Of a DNA stretch of 10,468 bases, positions 1-5,929 are shown one piece after another. A program made the translations under genes and the position numbers. The number at the start of each line of letters is the position of its first letter. Position 1 is the first letter of the stretch. The DNA comes from Deltaproteobacteria bacterium (GTDB lineage: Bacteria > Bdellovibrionota > O2-12-FULL-43-9 > JACQJE01), in the NCBI GenBank assembly GCA_016205125.1, contig JACQJE010000166.1:1-10468 (forward strand), written 5' to 3'. A model generated the notes under the pieces. It worked only from the letters and a program-made list of their open reading frames with translations. It was not told where the DNA came from and searched no databases.

Positions 1-1
1 A

Positions 2-901
2 ATCGGAAAAGTCTGTCATGTGATCAATAATGACGCGACTCCAGACAAACTCCGCTTTGTAGATGTTGAGCATGTCATTGTGACGAGAGAGGAAATGGCC
101 AAAAGGGGGTGGCCGAAGGCGTCTGCCGCGATTATCCTGGATGGCAACGAGATCTCCCGCATTGGCGCCCTTCGCTCCTTTTTGGACGAGAATCAGGTAG
201 AGGTTTTCTTTATCGATCATCATATGAGCCATTCTGATCTGCGGGAGCGCTACTTTGTCGATGAGGGTGCGTCCGCGATTGGAGAGATGCTTTATCGGTT
301 CCTGGAATGGAGGGGAGAGGGAGATCTGATTGACTATTCGATAGCGCTTGGAATGTATGTTTCAATCCTGACAGACACGAGCTCTTTCCGGTTTTCCCGC
401 ACGACAGCCAAGTCCCATCTCATTGCGGCAGATCTCCTCTCGCGCGGAGTCGATCCTGAGGCGGTTTATCAGAACATTTACGCGATGCATACCCCCTCTC
501 GCATGTCTCTTCTCGGAGAACTCTTGTCGAATATCCACCTCGATTGTGACGGACAGCTCGCATGGATTGAATTGACAGAGCATCTCCTTAACCTTTATGG
601 AACCACACCAGAAGAGACGGAGGGATTGATCGATCAAATTATGCTTCTCAAGAATGTGGAATTGGGTGCTTTCTTCCGGGAAGATGCGGCGGGCAAAGTC
701 AAGGTGAGTCTTCGATCTAAAGGAAAAATTCCAATTCATACAGTGGCCGCTCATTTTGGTGGTGGAGGGCACAAATACGCGGCAGGGATGACCCTTGCGG
801 GAGATTTCCGGGAAGTGACCGACCGCGTTGTGGAAGCCCTTCGCCAGCTTCTCGTTAAATCCGGGAATTCCGCTGTCCAGAAGTTGACCCCCCGGAGATG
901 A
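2..901 (+). CDS. nrnA: NrnA-type DHH/DHHA1 phosphoesterase (5' end cut by window)
   Basis: This is probably a bifunctional oligoribonuclease and pAp phosphatase, a cytoplasmic enzyme that removes nucleotides from very short RNAs and dephosphorylates 3'-phosphoadenosine 5'-phosphate. The frame stays open to the left edge, so the GTG at 20 is an internal valine and not the start. Counting residues from that valine, the DHH triad is D66-H67-H68 in a FFIDHH context, an upstream acidic strand reads IILDG near 38-42, and a TDTSSFRFS segment near 118-126 carries another metal-binding aspartate. The DHHA1 substrate motif GGGGHKYAAG lies near nt 758-787. About 300 residues are visible, against about 310-340 for the family, so roughly the first 40, with the first Asp/His motif, lie outside the window. 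The 3' neighbour starts 22 nt downstream on the same strand. NrnA is often near rbfA and truB, but here it precedes an ABC transporter. A related DHH exonuclease role is the alternative. Confidence 0.88.
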   Translation: MGKVCHVINNDATPDKLRFVDVEHVIVTREEMAKRGWPKASAAIILDGNEISRIGALRSFLDENQVEVFFIDHHMSHSDLRERYFVDEGASAIGEMLYRFLEWRGEGDLIDYSIALGMYVSILTDTSSFRFSRTTAKSHLIAADLLSRGVDPEAVYQNIYAMHTPSRMSLLGELLSNIHLDCDGQLAWIELTEHLLNLYGTTPEETEGLIDQIMLLKNVELGAFFREDAAGKVKVSLRSKGKIPIHTVAAHFGGGGHKYAAGMTLAGDFREVTDRVVEALRQLLVKSGNSAVQKLTPRR

Positions 902-923
902 TTTGCTATAGCCAAAAAATAAT

Positions 924-1898
924 ATGATTACAGTACAGAATCTGACGAAATTTTACGGAAATCAGCCCGCTATTGAAGATGTCACTTTTTCGGTAGATCG
1001 AGGGGAGGTTCTCGGGTTTCTTGGTCCAAATGGGGCTGGCAAGACGACGACCATGAGGATTCTCACCGGCTATTTGGCTTCCACCAGGGGAACAGCTCAG
1101 GTTGCGGGGTTTGATGTTGCTTCTCAGCCGCTGGAAGTGAAACGCCGCGTTGGCTATCTTCCTGAACATCCGCCGCTCTATTCTGAGATGACTGTCCAGG
1201 ATTACCTCGACTTTGTAATGCGGATCAAAGATGTGCCAAAGGAGCGCCGCTCTTCTCGCAGAAGCACTGTTTTAGAGCAGTGTGGATTGGGAGAGGTGCG
1301 AGGCCGCGTCATCGGACACCTCTCCAAAGGGTATTGCCAGCGAGTCGGGATTGCGCAGGCGATTATTCACGATCCTGAAGTATTGGTCCTGGATGAGCCG
1401 ACCGTGGGACTCGATCCGAAGCAGATCATCGAGATTCGGGGTCTCATCAAATCTCTTGCTGGGCAGAAGACGGTTATCTTGAGCACTCACATCCTTCCGG
1501 AAGTGGGGCAGACCTGCGACCGCGTCGTGATCATCAACAGGGGACGGATTGTCGCGATTGATACCTGCGAGCGTCTCTCGGTCGGCTTGCGGCAGGTGGA
1601 TCAGCTGGAGCTATTGGTTTCCCGCGCATCGGATGCGTTTGCGGGCCAGCTCAAGAGAATCCCCGGCGTCGTTTCGGTGAAATCGATTCCTCAGCCGTCT
1701 CAGAATGCGACGCGGTTTGTCCTGGAGTGGGATCGCCAGAAGAGCGGCAATAGGGACGTGCGCGAATCGGCAGCCCAAGTTGTCGTTGAAGGGGGATTTG
1801 GACTCCTGGAACTCGTTCCTGTTCGGATGAGCCTCGAAGATATTTTCTTACAGCTTACGACAGAGGAAGTGCGGGAGGGGAGGATTTTGGATGAGTAA
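924..1898 (+). CDS. ABC transporter ATP-binding protein, GldA/NosF-like
   Basis: This is the cytoplasmic ATPase of an ABC-2 type exporter. Walker A is GPNGAGKTT at 34-42, the signature is LSKGYCQR at 133-140, Walker B is LVLDEPTVGLDP at 154-165 (D157, E158) and the switch histidine is H189 in STHIL. The Q-loop region reads YLPEHPPLY, with Glu instead of Gln, as is common in GldA-like ATPases. The C-terminal 100 residues form the extra domain typical of this subfamily and include SLEDIFLQL near 303-311. At 324 aa the length is normal. The ATG at 924 has no good Shine-Dalgarno site; the nearest GGAG lies about 26 nt upstream inside the previous gene, so coupling to the upstream gene is likely. 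The 3' end overlaps the permease gene by 8 nt, which supports one transcript. The ABC family is certain; the GldA assignment rests mainly on the permease and GldG-like neighbours. Confidence 0.93.
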   Translation: MITVQNLTKFYGNQPAIEDVTFSVDRGEVLGFLGPNGAGKTTTMRILTGYLASTRGTAQVAGFDVASQPLEVKRRVGYLPEHPPLYSEMTVQDYLDFVMRIKDVPKERRSSRRSTVLEQCGLGEVRGRVIGHLSKGYCQRVGIAQAIIHDPEVLVLDEPTVGLDPKQIIEIRGLIKSLAGQKTVILSTHILPEVGQTCDRVVIINRGRIVAIDTCERLSVGLRQVDQLELLVSRASDAFAGQLKRIPGVVSVKSIPQPSQNATRFVLEWDRQKSGNRDVRESAAQVVVEGGFGLLELVPVRMSLEDIFLQLTTEEVREGRILDE

Positions 1899-2667
1899 GG
1901 CATTGACGATTGCCTGGCGGGATTTTCGATCCTACTTTGTCTCGCCGATCGGATTTGTCATTATTGCTGTTTTTATTCTGCTTATGGGGTGGCTCTTTAC
2001 TGCGTCTTTGGCCGATTTTCAAAGGCGGAGCCTCGAATACGTGCAGTACTCCCGGATGCAGTTTGGAGATCTGATTCAACCTCCCAACCTCAATCATATG
2101 TTTATGAACGTCCTGGGAAATATGGGGGTGATCTTTCTTTTCCTCGCCCCCATCATCACCATGCGCTTGCTGGCGGAGGAGAAAAAGACGGGGACGATGG
2201 AGCTTCTGCTCACGTCACCTCTTCGGACGGCAGAGATTATCTTTGGGAAATTTTTTGCGGCGCTTCTCCTTTTTTCCCTCATCTTGCTCCTCTCCTCGCC
2301 GCTTCCAGTCATCCTTTTTCTCGCGGGTAACCCCGCTCTGGGGCCGGTCCTGACCGGCTATCTGGGTCTTTTTTTAATGGGAGCCTCCTTTTTAGCGCTG
2401 GGACTCCTCTTTTCGGCGATCACTGAGAATCAGATCATCGCCGCTTCTCTCACCTTTGGCTGTGCGCTCTTTTTCTGGATCATCAATTGGATTGCGGCCA
2501 ATGCCAATCCGACGTGGGAAAAGATACTCTCTTATCTCTCGATTATTCCGCATCTCGGCAACTTTATCCGCGGCCTCCTCGATCTGCAGGATGGTGTTTA
2601 TTACCTCAGTTTTATTGCATTGGCGCTCTTTCTGGCACATCGGGTACTGCTGAGCCGCACGGTGTAG
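1891..2667 (+). CDS. ABC-2 type permease, GldF-like
   Basis: This is an inner-membrane permease subunit of 258 aa that pairs with the upstream ATPase. About six hydrophobic segments are visible, near 18-40, 72-92, 119-146, 151-175, 182-202 and 237-252. The conserved ABC-2 cytoplasmic motif lies at about 86-112 and contains MRLLAEEKKTGTMELLLTSP, the segment that usually contacts the ATPase in this family. The N-terminal IAWRDFRSYFVSPIG is typical of GldF-like permeases. The ATG at 1891 overlaps the end of the ATPase gene by 8 nt, and an AGGGGAGG-like site lies just upstream inside that gene. No substrate-specific feature can be read. The tight overlap and the next gene make this the middle of a three-gene module of the GldA-GldF-GldG kind. 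Confidence 0.9.
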   Translation: MSKALTIAWRDFRSYFVSPIGFVIIAVFILLMGWLFTASLADFQRRSLEYVQYSRMQFGDLIQPPNLNHMFMNVLGNMGVIFLFLAPIITMRLLAEEKKTGTMELLLTSPLRTAEIIFGKFFAALLLFSLILLLSSPLPVILFLAGNPALGPVLTGYLGLFLMGASFLALGLLFSAITENQIIAASLTFGCALFFWIINWIAANANPTWEKILSYLSIIPHLGNFIRGLLDLQDGVYYLSFIALALFLAHRVLLSRTV

Positions 2668-2680
2668 GAGACGATCTGTT

Positions 2681-4192
2681 ATGGCGAAGAAGATTCCGCA
2701 GAACCGCAGAGGAAAAATTCTCGGAGGGCTGAATGCGGCGGCGATTTCCCTGATTGTGGCGGCGATCGTCATTCTGATTAATTTCATTGCGACGCGCTAC
2801 AACATTCGTTGGGATCTGACCGAGAACCGGGAATTTACGCTCTCTCCTCAGTCGATCAAGGTTGCCCGGGAGCTCCAGCAGCCGGTTAAAATTCTCGGTT
2901 TTTTCAAAGCGGGAGAAAAACCCCTCTTTCTCGATCTGGTTGAAAGGTATCGCTATTATTCGAAAAAGATCGATTATCAGTTTGTCGATCCAGATGTAGA
3001 GGCCTCCCTCACCAAACGTTACAGCGTGGATAAGTATCGGACGATTGTCGTGGAAGCGGGCGGCAATGAAGCCCGCGCGGACGATGCCACCGAAGAGAAG
3101 CTGACCGAAGCGATTATCAAGGCTTTGCGCACTGAAAAAAAAGAGGTCTGTTTCTTACAGGGGCATGGCGAGAAAGATCTCGATGATCAGGAACGCGAAG
3201 GATTTGCCCGGGTAAAAGAAGAGTTGGAAAAGGCGAGCCTCGTGCCGCGAAAATTCTCTCTTCTGGAAGAGCCGAGTATCCCATCGACGTGTAAAATTCT
3301 TGTCATTGCTGGAGCAAGCAAGCCCTTTTTCCCAAATGAAATTCCAGTATTGGAGGAGTTTGCGGCAAAGCAGGGAGGAAACCTCCTCATTATGGCCGAT
3401 CCTCAAACGGAGACAGGAATCGAATCGCTTCTCTCGAAATGGGGCGTGACGCTTCACAATGATCTCATTGTCGACATGCGCGCCCGAATCCTGGGGGCCG
3501 ATTATACGATTCCAGTCGTCACCGATTATCCGCCTGGACACAAGATTACCGAAGGGTTCAAGATCGTCACTCTCTATCCGTTAGCCCGCTCTCTCGCGGT
3601 TGCTCCTTCTCTCCCCAAAGGGATCAGGTCGCATATCCTGGCAGTCACCTCTCCCAATAGCTGGGGAGAGACCGTCCTGAAAGATGGAAATGCGCGGTTT
3701 GATGAAGGGCGTGATTTTAAAGGCCCACTCCCCGTTGCTGCAGCGCTTGAAATTGAAGGGGAGGAAACTCAGGAAGAGAACAGAGCGGCTGACGAGCAAG
3801 AAGGGGCTGTGGCGCCTGTAGAGAAAAAGAAAGAGAGCGTCACTGCCAGCCGGGAAGATCAGAAAGATCCTAAGAAAAAGGAGAATGGAGAGAAGAAGGA
3901 GAAAGCGGAAAATAGCAGGAAAGTTGGAAATGTCGTGGTTTTTGGCAATTCCAATTTTGCCAATAACCAATATTTCCACTTTTCAGGGAATGGGGATCTC
4001 TTTCTCAATACGGTGAGCTTTTTGACCGAAGATACAGCGCTGATTTCCATCCGACCCAAATCAAAAGCAGAACACCGCATTTTTCTTTCTCCCATTCAGT
4101 GGGCCTTCATCAGCTATGGCGTCCGGTGGGGAGCCCCGGTGATCATCTTTCTTGTCGGACTTCAGGTCTGGTGGCGCCGCCGCAAATTATGA
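2681..4192 (+). CDS. GldG-type ABC transporter auxiliary protein
   Basis: This is a membrane-anchored extracytoplasmic auxiliary protein of 503 aa. A transmembrane helix lies at about 17-37, followed by the characteristic RWDLTENREFTLSPQS at 43-58, a soluble domain with LQGHGEKDLDD near 159-169, and a second transmembrane helix at about 482-498 before a basic tail. This matches the uncharacterised transport system component first linked to gliding motility (GldG/COG3225), but homologues are widespread in non-gliding bacteria. A Lys/Glu-rich low-complexity insert covers about 359-414, just before the last conserved block (VVVFGNSNFANNQ at 418-430). AGGAGA sits 9 nt before the ATG, 13 nt after the permease stop. 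The last codons and the stop lie inside copy 1 of a 44-bp tandem repeat. No DUF4340 partner, often found next in such clusters, follows. The transported substrate is unknown. Confidence 0.87.
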   Translation: MAKKIPQNRRGKILGGLNAAAISLIVAAIVILINFIATRYNIRWDLTENREFTLSPQSIKVARELQQPVKILGFFKAGEKPLFLDLVERYRYYSKKIDYQFVDPDVEASLTKRYSVDKYRTIVVEAGGNEARADDATEEKLTEAIIKALRTEKKEVCFLQGHGEKDLDDQEREGFARVKEELEKASLVPRKFSLLEEPSIPSTCKILVIAGASKPFFPNEIPVLEEFAAKQGGNLLIMADPQTETGIESLLSKWGVTLHNDLIVDMRARILGADYTIPVVTDYPPGHKITEGFKIVTLYPLARSLAVAPSLPKGIRSHILAVTSPNSWGETVLKDGNARFDEGRDFKGPLPVAAALEIEGEETQEENRAADEQEGAVAPVEKKKESVTASREDQKDPKKKENGEKKEKAENSRKVGNVVVFGNSNFANNQYFHFSGNGDLFLNTVSFLTEDTALISIRPKSKAEHRIFLSPIQWAFISYGVRWGAPVIIFLVGLQVWWRRRKL

Positions 4193-4268
4193 TATTACTG
4201 TTTGCATGAGCAGCCTGATTCTTGCGCAAATTATGATATTATTGTTTGCGTGAGCAGCCTGATTCTTG
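4181..4268 (+). repeat. 44-bp tandem duplication (two copies, 42/44 identical)
   Basis: Copy 1 is 4181-4224 and copy 2 is 4225-4268, directly abutting. They differ at only two positions (C/T at unit position 18 and A/G at 26). Copy 1 includes the last codons and stop of the gldG-like gene, so copy 2 is a duplicated gene end with its own idle stop. Each unit carries an imperfect 24-bp palindrome beginning GCAAATTATG and ending ATTGTTTGC, with 18 of 24 positions symmetric. It might act as a weak terminator or a protein site, or simply be a slippage product. Confidence 0.9.
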
Positions 4269-4269
4269 T

Positions 4270-4291
4270 TCGAGCGAGCGAAGCGAGTCGA
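4270..4291. repeat. GA-rich mirror element, possible dispersed repeat
   Basis: The 12-mer GAGCGAAGCGAG at 4276-4287 reads the same backwards on one strand, a perfect mirror repeat. It is flanked by TCGA at 4270-4273 and 4288-4291, which could close a short stem. This kind of GCGAAGCGAG sequence often occurs in multi-copy intergenic elements of bacterial genomes, but copy number cannot be seen here. It lies in the leader of the aspartate kinase gene. Confidence 0.4.
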
Positions 4292-4329
4292 GAACCCGTG
4301 TCGAATGATCTCTGACAAGGTTGTAACGA

Positions 4330-5616
4330 ATGCCTCTTGTTGTCCAAAAATATGGCGGCACCTCATTAGCCACTCCGGAACTGATCTGCAGTGTGGCCAG
4401 GCGGGTGGTGGAGGCCAAAGCCCACTGGGGTTCTATCGTCGTTGTGGTCTCCGCAATGGGCGACGCCACTGATGAACTTCTCGCGCTTGCCAAACGTGTC
4501 TCTTCCCACCCCGATCCCCGGGAGCTTGACATGCTGATGACGGTAGGGGAGAGGATTTCAATGGCGCTTCTCTCCATGGCGATCCGGGATTTCGGTGCCA
4601 AAGCGATTTCTTTGACCGGCTCACAATGTGGAATTGTAACGGATACCACGCATACCAACGCGAAAATTGTAGACATTAAAGGAGACCGGATCCGGGAAGC
4701 CCTGCAAGACGATCAAATCGTCATTGTGGCCGGTTTCCAGGGGGTGAGCCAGTCCCGGGAGATAACGACCTTGGGCCGGGGGGGATCCGACACCACGGCG
4801 GTCGCTCTTGCTGCAGCGCTCAAGGCTGATCTCTGTGAGATTCTCAAAGATGTCGATGGCGTTTGCACAGCAGATCCGCGCCGCGTGCCGAAGGCGCGTA
4901 AAGTCGATTTCTGCTCTTATGATGAGATGATTGAACTGAGCATCGGTGGCGCCGCAGTCATTCATCCAAGAGCGGTGGACTTGGCAAGGCGTTATGAAGT
5001 TCCCCTGTCCGTCGGTTCGAGTTTCACCCGTCTGCCGGGAACAAAAATTGGCCCGAGTCAAAGGAGAAGTTCCATGGAATCCGTTCATGTTCGCGGGATT
5101 ACCGATCATCATTCGATTACCAAGGTCACTGTCACCCATATTCCTGAACATATCAACGTCTCTTCCGATGTATTAAAATCCCTCTCACTGGCAGGAATTC
5201 CAGTCCAGTCGATGGCCAGACTGCCAAGCGAGGGGGGCTATTATACATTAGTTCTGATTGTTCAGAGTCAGCATAGGCCGCAGATCTCTGTGCAGCTCGG
5301 CCATGTTGTTCAGCAATGGAAGGGGAGTAAGGACAACATTCACATGTGGGACGTCGCAAGTGTCTCCATTGTCGGAGAAGGAATCTCCTCTGCTCCAGAG
5401 ATTTCGACGAAAGCGTTTGAGGTTCTTGCAGAAGCGGGTGTTGATATCGACATGGTGACCACCTCATCCCTCACCATCACCTATATTGTCGATCAAGATC
5501 AAGTGGGTCCTGCTGTTGAAGCCCTGCACCGGGCACTTTGCGTTCAGGCGGGTGAGAGACCCTCTGACGGAGAGAAGGTGACGCCTGCTGATCAGGATGT
5601 GGCCGGAGCGTCATAA
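4330..5616 (+). CDS. lysC: Aspartate kinase
   Basis: This cytoplasmic enzyme phosphorylates L-aspartate with ATP, the first step towards lysine, diaminopimelate, threonine and methionine. The amino-acid kinase domain covers about 1-235, with the N-terminal KYGGTS at 7-12, TVGERIS at 71-77 and GRGGSDTTA at 149-157. Two ACT regulatory domains follow, at about 262-335 and 342-405. The second contains SIVGEGISS and an EAGVDIDMVTTSS stretch typical of feedback-sensitive LysC enzymes. At 428 aa it is slightly longer than the usual 400-410, owing to a polar C-terminal tail. No homoserine dehydrogenase domain is fused. The nucleotide-site loop reads ILKDVDGV, with Lys173 where most relatives have Thr or Ser. 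The start is supported by AAGG at 4317-4320, 9 nt upstream. It seems to stand alone, after a repeat-bearing 137-nt gap. I see no lysine riboswitch. Confidence 0.96.
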   Translation: MPLVVQKYGGTSLATPELICSVARRVVEAKAHWGSIVVVVSAMGDATDELLALAKRVSSHPDPRELDMLMTVGERISMALLSMAIRDFGAKAISLTGSQCGIVTDTTHTNAKIVDIKGDRIREALQDDQIVIVAGFQGVSQSREITTLGRGGSDTTAVALAAALKADLCEILKDVDGVCTADPRRVPKARKVDFCSYDEMIELSIGGAAVIHPRAVDLARRYEVPLSVGSSFTRLPGTKIGPSQRRSSMESVHVRGITDHHSITKVTVTHIPEHINVSSDVLKSLSLAGIPVQSMARLPSEGGYYTLVLIVQSQHRPQISVQLGHVVQQWKGSKDNIHMWDVASVSIVGEGISSAPEISTKAFEVLAEAGVDIDMVTTSSLTITYIVDQDQVGPAVEALHRALCVQAGERPSDGEKVTPADQDVAGAS

Positions 5617-5647
5617 TAGGCTCGTGATGCCGCCACTTCGAAATGTT

Positions 5648-5670
5648 CTGCACGTATCAAATCTGTGCAG
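5648..5670. other. Short inverted repeat after lysC
   Basis: A perfect 6-bp stem (CTGCAC/GTGCAG) encloses an 11-nt loop, 31 nt past the lysC stop and between lysC and the convergent tRNA gene. No U-run follows directly on either strand. It is at best a weak terminator or processing structure. Confidence 0.25.
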
Positions 5671-5692
5671 GCTGTCCTGTGAGAATAATTTT

Positions 5693-5765
5693 TGGGCGAT
5701 GCGGGACTCGAACCCACGCATCAGGCTCCGGAGGCCTGCGCTCTATCCACCTGAGCTAATCGCCC
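5693..5765 (-). tRNA. tRNA-Arg (anticodon CCG)
   Basis: On the minus strand a complete cloverleaf can be folded. The acceptor GGGCGAT pairs with ATCGCCC over 7 bp. The D stem is GCTC/GAGC, the anticodon stem CAGGC/GCCTG encloses loop CTCCGGA (anticodon CCG, decoding CGG), and the T arm GTGGG-TTCGAGT-CCCGC is intact. The discriminator base is A at 5693. No CCA is encoded, so a CCA-adding enzyme is needed. The gene is transcribed divergently from the FTR1 operon and convergently with lysC. Confidence 0.96.
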
Positions 5766-5799
5766 ATCCTATTGAGAAGTTACAGAAAGACAATACAGG

Positions 5800-5829
5800 T
5801 TTATAGCTGAACCCGCCTCTACAAAGCAA
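5800..5829 (-). promoter_or_regulatory. Candidate sigma-70-type promoter for tRNA-Arg(CCG)
   Basis: On the minus strand TTGCTT (5829-5824) and TATAAA (5805-5800, 5 of 6 to consensus) are 18 bp apart. Transcription would begin near 5793, leaving a leader of about 27 nt before the tRNA. Confidence 0.5.
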
Positions 5830-5847
5830 CAACCTGCCTGGCCCCTA

Positions 5848-5877
5848 TTGACATCTCTCTCTCTTCTTTGCTATTAG
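5848..5877 (+). promoter_or_regulatory. Strong extended -10 promoter for the iron operon
   Basis: A perfect TTGACA at 5848-5853 is followed, after an 18-bp pyrimidine-rich spacer, by TATTAG at 5872-5877 (4 of 6). TG at 5869-5870 is correctly placed for an extended -10. The predicted start near 5884 is at the edge of the Fur-like palindrome. Confidence 0.65.
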
Positions 5878-5884
5878 TTCTTTT

Positions 5885-5903
5885 GATATTGAAAGTTATT
5901 ATC
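5885..5903. promoter_or_regulatory. Fur-box-like operator
   Basis: This 19-bp site matches the classical Fur consensus (GATAATGATAATCATTATC) at 15 of 19 positions by hand alignment, including the outer GATA and TTATC arms. It begins about 8 bp past the -10 element, over the predicted start site. An iron-loaded repressor bound there would block transcription. The match and its place before an iron permease gene support iron-dependent repression; the regulator itself is not in the window. Confidence 0.65.
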
Positions 5904-5929
5904 AACAATGCGGTTGAAAGGGAGTTTAA

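Noticed and set aside
20..22. GTG at 20 as the start of the first gene
   Set aside because: The same frame is open to the left edge and upstream residues continue the family sequence; about 40 residues of the DHH domain would be missing otherwise.
4181..4268. CRISPR array
   Set aside because: Only two directly abutting units with no spacer; a plain tandem duplication.
4193..4329. Lysine riboswitch before lysC
   Set aside because: The 137-nt gap is largely the second tandem unit and a mirror repeat; none of the multi-helix aptamer structure is visible.
4239..4676. Long minus-strand frame opposite the start of lysC
   Set aside because: It is the antisense shadow of a clear aspartate kinase domain and has no ribosome site or family features.
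5597..5806. 69-codon plus-strand frame over the tRNA
   Set aside because: It runs through an intact tRNA-Arg gene on the other strand and part of the lysC end.
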